DNA from: Oerskovia paurometabola
Lineage (GTDB): Bacteria > Actinomycetota > Actinomycetes > Actinomycetales > Cellulomonadaceae
Length of the DNA: 64,000 nt
Direction of reading: 5' to 3'
Assembly: GCF_016907365.1 (NCBI RefSeq)
Contig: NZ_JAFBBV010000001.1
Span: 2,666,001 to 2,730,000 of the forward strand
In this document: positions 6,397 to 14,539 of the stretch, one piece after another
Layout: each line of letters starts with the position of its first letter
Position numbering within the stretch: position 1 is the stretch's first letter
Made by a program: the position numbers and the translations under genes
The notes under the pieces: generated by a model
Database searches by the model: none
Told to the model about the DNA's origin: nothing
Seen by the model: only the letters and a program-made list of their open reading frames with translations

Positions 6397-8763
6397 TCAC
6401 TGGCGTGCCATCACGATCCGCAGGCGCTCGTCGGGGTCGATGAAGTGGTCGTGGTCGTCGTCGCCCAGGTCGATCTGGACCCAGCCAATCCTGCCCGTGA
6501 AACGGCTCCCCCGGGTCGTGTAGTCGGACGTGACCGGTGTCCCCGACTCGTACCCGACGTCGGTCGTCTCGTCCGCGGAGAAGATCATGGGCTGGGTCGC
6601 CCCGACGCGGCCGGCTCCCGCGAGCTCGCCGTCGTAGTACAGCGTGACGTCCCCGCCCTTGCCGAGCCCCCCGCCGTCGTACGCGAACTCCACGCGGACC
6701 TGGTGCGTGCCCGCGGGGACCGGGCGGTCCGCGGTGATCGCGAATTCCTGGATGCCCAGGACGTTGTAGACGAACTTCGCCCGTCCCTCCTTGGCGTAGA
6801 GCGACCACCCGCCGAACCGGCCGCCCTGGGCGATGATCACACCCTCGACGCCCGAGGCCGGGACCTCGACCTCGGCCGTGACCGAGAACGAACGGTTCTT
6901 GATGCTGACAACGCTGCTCTCGGAGAGCCTCCCCATCCCGGCGAAGAACTGCTGCGACGTGCCGTGGACGAGCGTGGGGCGGCCCGCGGACGCGGGGTCC
7001 AGCCTCTCGCCCGTGCGGTCGTCCATGGGGAGCACGCCGTACTTGGTCGCCTCGATGAGCCACAGCCGCTGGAGCCCCGCGAGCCTCTCGGGCTGCTCGG
7101 CGGCGAGGTCGTGCGCCTGGCTGTAGTCGGTGCGCCCGTCGTAGAGCTCCCAGACGTCGTCGTCGAACGCTGGCACCTCGCCGCCGACCAGGAGCCACGG
7201 GGTGCGGTGCTTGGTCACGGCGCTCCACCCCTTGAAGTAGATCCCGCGGTTCGCGAACATCTCGAAGTACTGCAGGTCGTGCCGCTCGGGGCTCTGCGCG
7301 TCGTCGAACGCGTAGAGCATGCTCGTGCCCTCCATGGGCGACTGCTGGACCCCGTTGACGCTCGTCGGCTCGGGCAGCCCCGCGGCCTCGAGGATCGTGG
7401 GGGCCACGTCGATGACGTGCGTGAACTGCGAGCGCAGCCCGTCCCCCTCCGTGATCCGCGCGGGCCAGTGGACGATCGTGCCGTTGCGCGTCCCGCCCCA
7501 GTGCGAGGCGACCTGCTTGGTCCACTGGAACGGCGTGTCCATGGCCCACGCCCAGCCGACCGCGTAGTGGTTGTACGACGACGGCGACCCGAACTCGTCG
7601 ACCTTGGAGCGAAGGAACTCCGGCGTCTCGAGGGCCGCCATGCCGTTGAAGTTCGCCATCTCGTTGAACGCGCCGTTCAGGGTCCCCTCGGCCGAGGCCC
7701 CGTTGTCGCCGATGATGTAGTAGATCAGCGTGTCGTCGAGGATCCCGAGGTCGTCGAGCGCGTCGACGAGCCGGCCCACGTGGTGGTCGGTGTGCTCGAG
7801 GAACCCCGCGTAGACCTCCATCTCCCGCACGAGCACGGGCTTGAGGTCGTCGGGCATGTCGTCCCAGGCCGGGATCTGCGGGTTGCGCACCGTGAGCTCG
7901 GCCTCGGCCGGGACCACGCCGAGCTCCTGCTGGCGCGTGAACGTGCGCTCGCGCTCCACGTCCCAGCCGTCGTCGAACCGGCCCGCGTAGCGGTCCGCCC
8001 ACTCCTTGGGGACGTGGTGCGGGGCGTGCGTCGCACCCGGCGCGAAGTACACGAAGAACGGCCGGTCGGGCATGAGCGCCTTCTGCTGGCGCACCCAGCC
8101 GACCGCACGGTCCGTGAGGTCCTCGGTCAGGTGGTACCCCTCCTCGGGCGTGGCGGGCGGCTCGACGGGCGTCGTCCCGTCGTACAGCGCCGGGTCCCAC
8201 TGGTTGTTCTCGCCCCCGATGAAGCCGTAGAACGTCTCGAACCCGCCGCCCCCGGAGGGCCACGCGTCGAAGGGACCCATGGGCGAGGACTGCCACACCG
8301 GCACCTCGTGGCACTTGCCGAACTGGGCCGTCGAGTACCCGTTGAGCTTGAGGGTCATCGCGAGCGGTGCCTTGGTGTTGGGTCGCACCGAGCTGTTGCC
8401 GGGGGCCGACGTCGCGGTCTCGGTGATGCTGCCCATGCCGACGGAGTGGTGGTTGCGGCCCGTCAGCAGCGCCTGCCGGGTCGGCGCGCAGAGCGCGGTC
8501 GTGTGGAACCGGTTGAAGCGCAGCCCGCCGGCCGCGAGCCGCTCCGCGGTGGGGGTACGACAGGGGCCGCCGAACGCGCTCGACGCCCCGAAGCCCACGT
8601 CGTCGAGCAGGATCACCAGGACGTTCGGTGCCCCCTCCGGGGGGAGCAGCGGCTCGATGGGCGGGAACGACGTGTCGGGATCCTTCGCGTCGTAGGTCGT
8701 GAGCCCGGGAGCAGGCCGGTCCGGGACGGGCAGCATCGTGCGGGCGTGCTGGTCGGGACGCAT
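6397..8763 (-). CDS. Arylsulfatase (type I, Cys-type)
   Basis: A 788-aa sulfatase hydrolysing sulfate esters. Metal ligands appear as LLDDVGFG (Asp54/Asp55). The activation site is Cys92 in LCAPTRQALLTGR, matching C-x-P-S/T-R, so the cysteine must be oxidised to formylglycine by an FGE enzyme that is not encoded in this window. The second metal site is IIGDNGASAEG. The length and the extra C-terminal beta domain (about 600-788) match large arylsulfatase A-like enzymes. No signal peptide is seen, so it appears cytoplasmic. The frame is open to 8910, but ATG 8763 has GGAG nearby and yields a normal N-terminus. It is divergent from the LuxR regulator across 130 bp, a layout often meaning local control. 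Confidence 0.92.
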   Translation of the reverse strand: MRPDQHARTMLPVPDRPAPGLTTYDAKDPDTSFPPIEPLLPPEGAPNVLVILLDDVGFGASSAFGGPCRTPTAERLAAGGLRFNRFHTTALCAPTRQALLTGRNHHSVGMGSITETATSAPGNSSVRPNTKAPLAMTLKLNGYSTAQFGKCHEVPVWQSSPMGPFDAWPSGGGGFETFYGFIGGENNQWDPALYDGTTPVEPPATPEEGYHLTEDLTDRAVGWVRQQKALMPDRPFFVYFAPGATHAPHHVPKEWADRYAGRFDDGWDVERERTFTRQQELGVVPAEAELTVRNPQIPAWDDMPDDLKPVLVREMEVYAGFLEHTDHHVGRLVDALDDLGILDDTLIYYIIGDNGASAEGTLNGAFNEMANFNGMAALETPEFLRSKVDEFGSPSSYNHYAVGWAWAMDTPFQWTKQVASHWGGTRNGTIVHWPARITEGDGLRSQFTHVIDVAPTILEAAGLPEPTSVNGVQQSPMEGTSMLYAFDDAQSPERHDLQYFEMFANRGIYFKGWSAVTKHRTPWLLVGGEVPAFDDDVWELYDGRTDYSQAHDLAAEQPERLAGLQRLWLIEATKYGVLPMDDRTGERLDPASAGRPTLVHGTSQQFFAGMGRLSESSVVSIKNRSFSVTAEVEVPASGVEGVIIAQGGRFGGWSLYAKEGRAKFVYNVLGIQEFAITADRPVPAGTHQVRVEFAYDGGGLGKGGDVTLYYDGELAGAGRVGATQPMIFSADETTDVGYESGTPVTSDYTTRGSRFTGRIGWVQIDLGDDDHDHFIDPDERLRIVMARQ

Positions 8764-8893
8764 GAGGGACTCCGCTCGGTCGGGCGACGAGACGTGGATG
8801 CGTCCCACGCTAGGAACGGAAACGCCCCGGGGCATCCCCCAGACCAGGTGATCCCCCTGCTCCCCCGGGCGCTCCGGGGGCCCGCGCCCTATC

Positions 8894-11158
8894 GTGAATG
8901 ACGTGAACAAGGAGCCGTGGACGGCGCCGACGACCGTGGAGCTCGACCGTCAGCTCCTCGACGCCAAGCTCACCGTGCCCCGGACAGGAGCGCCGGTCGT
9001 GAGCCGGGCCCCGCTGATCGACGCGGCGCGCGCGAGCGGACGACGGGTCGTCGGGGTCACCGCTCCCCCGGGCTACGGCAAGTCCACGTTCCTCGCCGAG
9101 TGGGCCGCGAGCGAACCGCGGACGGTCGTGTGGCTCACGCTCGACCGGTTCGACGACGCGCCCCTGACCCTGCTGTCGGTGCTGGCCGCCGCCGTCGCCC
9201 GCCACGGGATCGGGCTGCCGGACCTCGGCACGGACATGACCGGACCCGACGCCTCGCTGCTGGGGCGAGCGGCCCCTCACCTGGCGTCGGTCCTTCGCAC
9301 GAGCCCTGCCGCCTTCGTCCTGGTGCTCGACGACCTGCACGAGGTGCGGTCCGCCGCCTGCCACGACGTGCTGGGCATCGTGGTCGCGGGCATCCCCGAC
9401 GGGTCGCAGCTCGTCGCCGCGAGCCGCGACGAGCAACCCCACCTGGCGCGCCTGCGCGCGACGGACGAGACGGTCGAGCTCGGGGTGCACGAGCTCGCTC
9501 TCGACGCCGAGGGCACCGCTCAGGTGTTCGCCGCGTCGGACGTGCGCCTCACTCCCGACGTCGCGGCCGCCGTCCGGACACGGACCGAGGGCTGGCCCGT
9601 GGGGGTGCACCTCGCGGCCCTCGTCGCACGCGACGGCGGGGACGGGGCGGACGCGGCGGCCGTCACGGGCACCGACCGGTACGTCGCGGACTACCTCCAA
9701 CGAGAAGCGCTTCGACGACTGCCCGACGAGACGCGGCAGTTCCTGCGTCGCACCGCGATCCTCGACGACCTGACTGCCCCGCTGTGCGACGCCGTCCTCG
9801 GAGAGAGCTCGTCGCTGCGGCACCTGCGCGAGCTCGAGTCCGCGCACCTCTTCCTCGTCCCGCTCGACCAGCACCGCCGGTGGTTCCGCTACCACGCCCT
9901 GTTCCGCGAGCTGCTGCTCGACGACCTCCTGACAGCAGAGCCCGACCTCGCCGACGACCTCCGGCTCAGGGCGGCCGACTGGTACGAGGCGAACGGCTCC
10001 CCGGCGCGCGCCGTCGAGCAGCTCCTCGCGACGGGCGAGCGCGAGCGCGCCGCCCGGCTCGTCACCCGGATCGTCATGTCCCTCTTCCAGGGCGGGCAGA
10101 TCTCCACGATCGACCGCTGGTTGGGCGTCCTGGGAGACGACGCGATCCGCAGCCACCCGCCGCTCGCGGTGCTCGCCGGGTACGTCGCGGTGTACGAGGG
10201 ACGTGCCGCGGCCGCCGAGCACTGGGGAGCCGTGGCGGACGCGGCCGCGTTCGACGGCGACCCCGGGGACGGATCGGCCTCGTTCGACTCGGCGCGGGCC
10301 ATGTACCGGGCGCTGCGGTGCCCGGACGGCCCGCAACGGATGCTCGACGACGTAGGTCTCGCCCTGGCGGCCGAGCCCGAGTGGAGCTCGTGGCGCGACA
10401 CCGCGCTCGTGATGAGCGCAGACGCGCTCCGCCTGAACGGCGACGACGAGTCCGCCGTCCGGCACCTCGAGCTCGGGGTCGAGGCCGCGAGCGCCCTCGG
10501 CGACGCCGACACCCTCGTCTACGCCGAGGCGCAGCTCGCCGACCTCGACATGGACCGCCGTCGGTGGGAGAGCGCCAGGATCCGGGTCCAGCGGGTCCTC
10601 TCCACCATCGAGGACCACCGGCTGGGCGACTACCCCACGAGCGCGCTCGGCTACGCGGTGGCCGCTCGCCTGGCCCACCACGACCACGACCCTGCCCTGA
10701 CGAACGACCTCCTGACCCGCGGGATGCGCACCAGGACGTTCTGCACGTACGCGTTCCCGACGCTCGCCGTGCGCGTGCGCCTGAGGCTCGCCCGGACGAG
10801 CTGGGCGACCGCGGACGTCGCTGCGGTCCGGCACCTCCTGCGCGAGATCGACGACGTGCTGCTCCGTCGGCCGTCGCTCGGTGTGCTGACCGACGAGGTC
10901 GCCGACCTGCGCAAGTCCTTCGACGCGGCCGAGCACGCGAGCACGGCCGTAGGCCCCGGACCTCCGCTCACACCCGCGGAGCTGCGGCTCCTGCCCTACC
11001 TCCAGACCCACCTCACGATCCGGGAGATCGGCGAGCGGCTCTTCGTGTCGCGGAACACCGCCAGCTCGGAGATCGGGTCGATCTACCGCAAGCTCGGGGT
11101 CTCGAGCCGGAGCGAGGCCGTGGAGCGCGCGGTCGACCAGGGGCTGCTGGGCGCGTGA
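8894..11158 (+). CDS. Large LuxR-family (MalT/LAL-type) transcriptional regulator
   Basis: A 754-aa STAND-type regulator. The N-terminal NTPase has Walker A APPGYGKST (about 57-65) and Walker B FVLVLDDLHE (141-150). A long helical, TPR-like middle section probably senses the inducer. The C-terminus (about 690-745) is a LuxR HTH with LTPAELRLLPYLQTHLTIREIG and FVSRNTASSEIGSIYRKLGV. Relatives such as MalT activate target promoters when ATP and inducer bind. It starts with GTG at 8894 (a second GTG at 8903 is possible). The sulfatase gene diverges from the shared 130-bp promoter region and is the obvious candidate target. That is inference. Confidence 0.9.
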   Translation: MNDVNKEPWTAPTTVELDRQLLDAKLTVPRTGAPVVSRAPLIDAARASGRRVVGVTAPPGYGKSTFLAEWAASEPRTVVWLTLDRFDDAPLTLLSVLAAAVARHGIGLPDLGTDMTGPDASLLGRAAPHLASVLRTSPAAFVLVLDDLHEVRSAACHDVLGIVVAGIPDGSQLVAASRDEQPHLARLRATDETVELGVHELALDAEGTAQVFAASDVRLTPDVAAAVRTRTEGWPVGVHLAALVARDGGDGADAAAVTGTDRYVADYLQREALRRLPDETRQFLRRTAILDDLTAPLCDAVLGESSSLRHLRELESAHLFLVPLDQHRRWFRYHALFRELLLDDLLTAEPDLADDLRLRAADWYEANGSPARAVEQLLATGERERAARLVTRIVMSLFQGGQISTIDRWLGVLGDDAIRSHPPLAVLAGYVAVYEGRAAAAEHWGAVADAAAFDGDPGDGSASFDSARAMYRALRCPDGPQRMLDDVGLALAAEPEWSSWRDTALVMSADALRLNGDDESAVRHLELGVEAASALGDADTLVYAEAQLADLDMDRRRWESARIRVQRVLSTIEDHRLGDYPTSALGYAVAARLAHHDHDPALTNDLLTRGMRTRTFCTYAFPTLAVRVRLRLARTSWATADVAAVRHLLREIDDVLLRRPSLGVLTDEVADLRKSFDAAEHASTAVGPGPPLTPAELRLLPYLQTHLTIREIGERLFVSRNTASSEIGSIYRKLGVSSRSEAVERAVDQGLLGA

Positions 11159-11162
11159 GCCC

Positions 11163-11483
11163 TCACCCCGGCTCGCGCGCGTCGAACGGGTCGTAGCCGA
11201 GCGCGAGCGCGAGCTTGGGGGCCGCGGCCACGACGGCCGGCAGCCCGACGATCGGGATCGTCGCGGCGAGGACGTCGACGATCTCCGCCGTGGTCGCACC
11301 TGCCGTGACCGCTTCGTCGACCTCGCTGCCGTACGTCGGCTCGGCGCCGCCGACCGCGACGAGCGCGGCGAGCCGGATCAGCGCGAGCGTCTTGGGCTCG
11401 AGGACGGTCGACTCGAGCTCCAGGTCCTCCTCGAGGCGCGCGTCGTTGATCGCGAAGCGCCGAAGTCGGTCGGTGTAGTCCAC
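11163..11483 (-). CDS. Carboxymuconolactone decarboxylase (CMD/AhpD-like) family protein
   Basis: About 106 aa, all-helical, with the CMD-like run PKTLALIRLAALVAVGGAEPTYGSEV and a Gly/Ala-rich C-terminal helix pair. The CxxC pair of true AhpD peroxidase partners is absent, so no thiol chemistry is expected. The frame is open upstream to a GTG at 11528. The GTG at 11483 (giving VDYTDRLRRFAIND) is preferred because GAGAGG lies before it and the extra 15 residues look unlike the family. It converges on the LuxR gene with a 4-bp gap. Function unknown. Confidence 0.72.
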   Translation of the reverse strand: MDYTDRLRRFAINDARLEEDLELESTVLEPKTLALIRLAALVAVGGAEPTYGSEVDEAVTAGATTAEIVDVLAATIPIVGLPAVVAAAPKLALALGYDPFDAREPG

Positions 11484-11741
11484 GGTCTGGCCATCCTCTC
11501 GCCCGGTCTCGTCCTCCCATTGCCGCACGCCGTCAGCGTGCTGGCATCACCCCGATCACATGATCCGGCCGCGCGCCCACCGCGTGCCGGTGCGAGCAAG
11601 TTCATGCGGTCTGCATGACGACGGCGACCGCCGAGCGCCGGATGCTGGGCAGGAGCGACACGAGACGTGCGACCTCGCCCCGCACGGGGCGCCCCTGACG
11701 TGAGGGGCGAACGAGGTCCCGGAGGAGAGGACCGACGACCC

Positions 11742-12188
11742 ATGACCCAGGACCCGAGCGACCTGCAGGACACCGGACCGATCGACTACCTCGTCGTCGA
11801 GTTCGAGTCCGACGCCATGACCGGCGAGGCCTTCCCCCTGCTCGTCGACCTGGTCGAGCAGGGGATCATCCGTGTCCTCGACCTGCTCGTGCTGCGCAAG
11901 GAGGACGACGGGAGCGTGGTGGGGGTCGAGCTCGACGAGCTCGAGGACGGCTCGACCGGCCTCGAGATCTTCGCGGGTGCCTCGTCCGGCCTCCTGGGGC
12001 ACGAGGACCTGACCGAGGCCGCCGAGGCGGTCGAGCCCGGGAAGACTGCGGCCGTACTCGTGTACGAGAACGTGTGGGCCGCACCCTTCGCGTCCGCCCT
12101 GCGCCGCGGTGGCGCCCAGCTCGTCGCGAGCGGGCGCATCCCGGTGCAGGCCGTGCTCGCGGCGCTCGACGCCGCCGAGAACGCCTGA
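11742..12188 (+). CDS. DUF6325 family protein
   Basis: A 148-aa acidic, soluble protein. It opens with PIDYLVVEFESDAMTGE, continues with VDLVEQGIIRVLDLLVLRKEDDG, and ends with an Ala-rich helix, the usual DUF6325 layout (an alpha/beta protein also found in membrane-associated forms). No catalytic motif is seen. It is the first of five closely spaced plus-strand genes (27, 27, 37 and 4 bp gaps) that include two SHOCT proteins and a DUF4239 membrane protein, so it probably acts in a membrane-associated context. GGAGGAGAGG lies 12-20 nt before the ATG, a rather long spacing. Confidence 0.78.
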   Translation: MTQDPSDLQDTGPIDYLVVEFESDAMTGEAFPLLVDLVEQGIIRVLDLLVLRKEDDGSVVGVELDELEDGSTGLEIFAGASSGLLGHEDLTEAAEAVEPGKTAAVLVYENVWAAPFASALRRGGAQLVASGRIPVQAVLAALDAAENA

Positions 12189-12215
12189 CCCACGTCCCGA
12201 CAGAGGAGGAACACC

Positions 12216-12521
12216 ATGCCCGGACTCATCCGAGGCGTCGCGCGCACCGCCGTCGTCGCCGGTACCGCGACCGCCGTCTCCAACCGCGTCTCCCGCCGTC
12301 AGGCCGGCCGCTGGTCCGCCCAGGAGGAACCGCCTCCGCAGCAGGCACCGCAGCAGACCTACGCCGCGCCGCCGCCTGCCCCGGCCCCCGCGCCCGCGCC
12401 CGCCTCCGCCGGCATGGACGCCAAGATCGCCCAGCTCACGCAGCTCGCCGCGCTGCGTGACCAGGGAGTGCTGAGCCCTGCCGAGTTCGAGACGCAGAAG
12501 GCCCAGATCCTCGCCGGTTGA
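12216..12521 (+). CDS. SHOCT domain protein with Pro/Ala-rich linker
   Basis: A 101-aa protein in three parts: a basic amphipathic N-terminus (RGVARTAVVAGTATAVSNRVSRR), a flexible Pro/Ala/Gln linker at about 37-63, and a C-terminal SHOCT unit (MDAKIAQLTQLAALRDQGVLSPAEFETQKAQIL). SHOCT domains are short helical adaptors attached to many envelope and nucleic-acid proteins and probably mediate oligomerisation. AGGAGGAA sits 5-7 nt before the ATG. The next gene ends in the same kind of unit, suggesting the two products meet. Confidence 0.83.
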   Translation: MPGLIRGVARTAVVAGTATAVSNRVSRRQAGRWSAQEEPPPQQAPQQTYAAPPPAPAPAPAPASAGMDAKIAQLTQLAALRDQGVLSPAEFETQKAQILAG

Positions 12522-12548
12522 CCGGCACCCACCTGAGGAGGAGTTCGC

Positions 12549-12932
12549 ATGGACAGCTTCATGGACTGGTTCTGGCTGATGGTCTGGTGGTTCTTCTTCT
12601 TCATGTACCTGATGATCCTGTTCCGGATCCTCGCCGACCTCTTCCGCGACCACACGCTGAACGGCTGGTGGAAGGCGCTGTGGGTCGTCGCCCTCATCGT
12701 CGTCCCGTTCATCTCCGCGCTGGTCTACATCATCGCCCGTGGGCGCGGGATGGCCGAGCGCCAGATGCAGGACATGTCGCAGGCCAAGGTGCAGACCGAC
12801 GCCTACATCCGAGGCGTGGCGGGGGCCGACTCCTCGCCGGTCACCCAGATCGCCGACGCCAAGGCCCTGCTCGACTCGGGCGTGATCGACGAGAACGAGT
12901 TCGCCACCCTCAAGGCGAAGGCCCTGGCCTGA
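12549..12932 (+). CDS. Two-helix membrane protein with PLDc_N-like and SHOCT domains
   Basis: A 127-aa membrane protein. The N-terminus is unusually aromatic (FMDWFWLMVWWFFFFMYLMILFRI is one hydrophobic stretch, residues 4-27). A second helix at about 42-62 (LWVVALIVVPFISALVYII) is followed by the basic stop RGRGMAER, the arrangement of PLDc_N-type membrane anchors. The C-terminus (about 95-127) is a SHOCT unit, IADAKALLDSGVIDENEFATLKAKAL. GAGGAGG precedes the ATG. It probably forms a membrane scaffold with the preceding SHOCT protein; inference only. Confidence 0.82.
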   Translation: MDSFMDWFWLMVWWFFFFMYLMILFRILADLFRDHTLNGWWKALWVVALIVVPFISALVYIIARGRGMAERQMQDMSQAKVQTDAYIRGVAGADSSPVTQIADAKALLDSGVIDENEFATLKAKALA

Positions 12933-12969
12933 GGCTCGGGGCGTCCCAGGACCGGGCCGCAGGGCCGAC

Positions 12970-13701
12970 GTGACCGGCACCGCCGACACGCGCGGCCCCC
13001 TCGACGCCGCCGACCGCGGGAGCAGCGACTCCCCCGGCCCGGCGGCGTCGGTGCACCGGCACCTCGAGCTCGTCGCCGCGGTGCTGCTCGCGATCGCGAC
13101 GGTCATGACGGCGTGGTCGGCCTTCCAGAGCGCGCGCTGGGGCGGCGAGATGGCGACGTCGTACAGCGCGGCCGGCGCGGCGCGCACCGAGAGCAACCGT
13201 GCCTCGACGCGCGCCGGTCAGGAGACGATCATCGACGTCCAGCTCTTCACCGACTGGCTCAGCGCGCTCGACGCCGAGCAGGGCAGGGTCGGACCGGCCC
13301 CTGGCTACGAGCCGGACCCGGCGACCTACTCGGGGTTCCTCTACGCGCGCTTCCGCGAGGAGTTCCAGCCCGCGGTCGAGGCGTGGGTCGCGCAGGACCC
13401 CTCGACCAACCCGGCCGCGCCGCCCAGCCCGTTCGCGATGGACGAGTACGTCCTGGCCTCGTCCCAGGAGTCGCAGCGGCTCGAGAAGAAGGCCGACGTA
13501 CTGGCCGCGCGGGCCCACCAGGCGAACGGCGTCAAGGACAACTACGTCCTGGCCACCGTCATGTGCGCCTCGGTGCTCTTCTTCGGCGGGATCGGCGCCA
13601 AGCTCGCGTCCCCCCGTCTGCGGCTCGCCATGGTCGGGCTCGGCGCGGTGGTGCTGCTGGCCACGCTCGGGGTCCTCCTCGCCTACCCGATCAAGGTGTG
13701 A
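12970..13701 (+). CDS. Membrane protein of unknown function (DUF4337-like pattern)
   Basis: A 243-aa protein with one membrane helix near the N-terminus (about 32-50, LELVAAVLLAIATVMTAWSAFQSARWGG) and two near the C-terminus (about 183-200 and 207-240). Between them lies a long soluble helical part rich in charged and Ala residues. The WSAFQSARWGGEMA stretch after helix 1 resembles the conserved motif of DUF4337-type proteins. It starts with GTG at 12970, ends 4 bp before the DUF4239 gene and is surely cotranscribed with it. The role is unknown. Two neighbouring multi-helix proteins with large soluble insertions suggest a complex. Confidence 0.75.
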   Translation: MTGTADTRGPLDAADRGSSDSPGPAASVHRHLELVAAVLLAIATVMTAWSAFQSARWGGEMATSYSAAGAARTESNRASTRAGQETIIDVQLFTDWLSALDAEQGRVGPAPGYEPDPATYSGFLYARFREEFQPAVEAWVAQDPSTNPAAPPSPFAMDEYVLASSQESQRLEKKADVLAARAHQANGVKDNYVLATVMCASVLFFGGIGAKLASPRLRLAMVGLGAVVLLATLGVLLAYPIKV

Positions 13702-13705
13702 GTCC

Positions 13706-14539
13706 ATGAACCTCCTGATCGCCGCCCTCGTCACGGTCGGCGCGACCGCGATCACCGTCACCGCGATGCTCCTCGTGCGGTCCCGGGCACCCGAGGGCAG
13801 CCGGTTCCGCGACGGCGACCGGGCGTCGGGGGTCTTCGGGGTGCTCGCGACGGGCTTCTCGGTGCTGCTCGGCTTCATCATCTTCCTGGCCTTCGAGTCC
13901 TACGACGACGCCCGCAGCGGCGCCGAGGAGGAGGCGCAGGTCGTCGCGCAGCAGCTCCAGACCGCGCAGTTCCTCCCGCCCGACGCCGCGGCCGAGCTCT
14001 CGGGGCAGCTCGTCTGCTACGCCCGGTCGGTCGCGACGACCGAGTGGGAGGCCATGGCCGACGGGCGGCTGGGCGAGGCCGTCAACCCGTGGGGCGTCGA
14101 GATGTTCCGCACGATCCGCGGCGTCGAGCCGGCGACCGACACCGAGCAGTCCGCGTACGACCGGTGGATGGACCAGACCTCCGACCGGGAGCAGGCGCGC
14201 CAGGCGCGCGTCCACGGTGCCGAGGGTCTGATCCCGCTGCCCCTGTGGCTCGTCCTGTTCGTCATCTCGGCGACGATCTTCGTGTTCATGCTGTTCTTCG
14301 CCGACTCGGGCGAAGGTGCCGTCACACAGTCGGTCCTCATGGGCAGCGTGACGCTCGTGATCGCCCTGATGCTGAGCCTGCTCGTGTTCTTCGACCATCC
14401 GCACGGGCACCAGGTGGGCAAGCTGCAACCGGTGGCGATGCAGCGCACGCTCGTGCTGATCGACCAGCAGGTGAGCGCGGCGGGCCTCACGGTCGACGCA
14501 CCGTGCGACGAGCAGGGCCGGGCTCAGTCCTCGCCGTAG
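13706..14539 (+). CDS. DUF4239 (bestrophin-like) membrane protein
   Basis: A 277-aa protein with two N-terminal membrane helices (about 3-24 and 43-63), a soluble helical region of about 140 residues, and two C-terminal helices (about 186-205 and 212-232). The FGVLATGFSVLLGFIIFLAFESYDDAR stretch over the second helix is the hallmark of DUF4239 proteins, which are distantly compared with bestrophin channels. It is the last gene of the DUF6325-SHOCT cluster. Its 3' end overlaps the 3' end of the convergent glnE gene by 16 bp, so the two transcripts are antisense there. Ion transport is only a possibility. Confidence 0.83.
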   Translation: MNLLIAALVTVGATAITVTAMLLVRSRAPEGSRFRDGDRASGVFGVLATGFSVLLGFIIFLAFESYDDARSGAEEEAQVVAQQLQTAQFLPPDAAAELSGQLVCYARSVATTEWEAMADGRLGEAVNPWGVEMFRTIRGVEPATDTEQSAYDRWMDQTSDREQARQARVHGAEGLIPLPLWLVLFVISATIFVFMLFFADSGEGAVTQSVLMGSVTLVIALMLSLLVFFDHPHGHQVGKLQPVAMQRTLVLIDQQVSAAGLTVDAPCDEQGRAQSSP

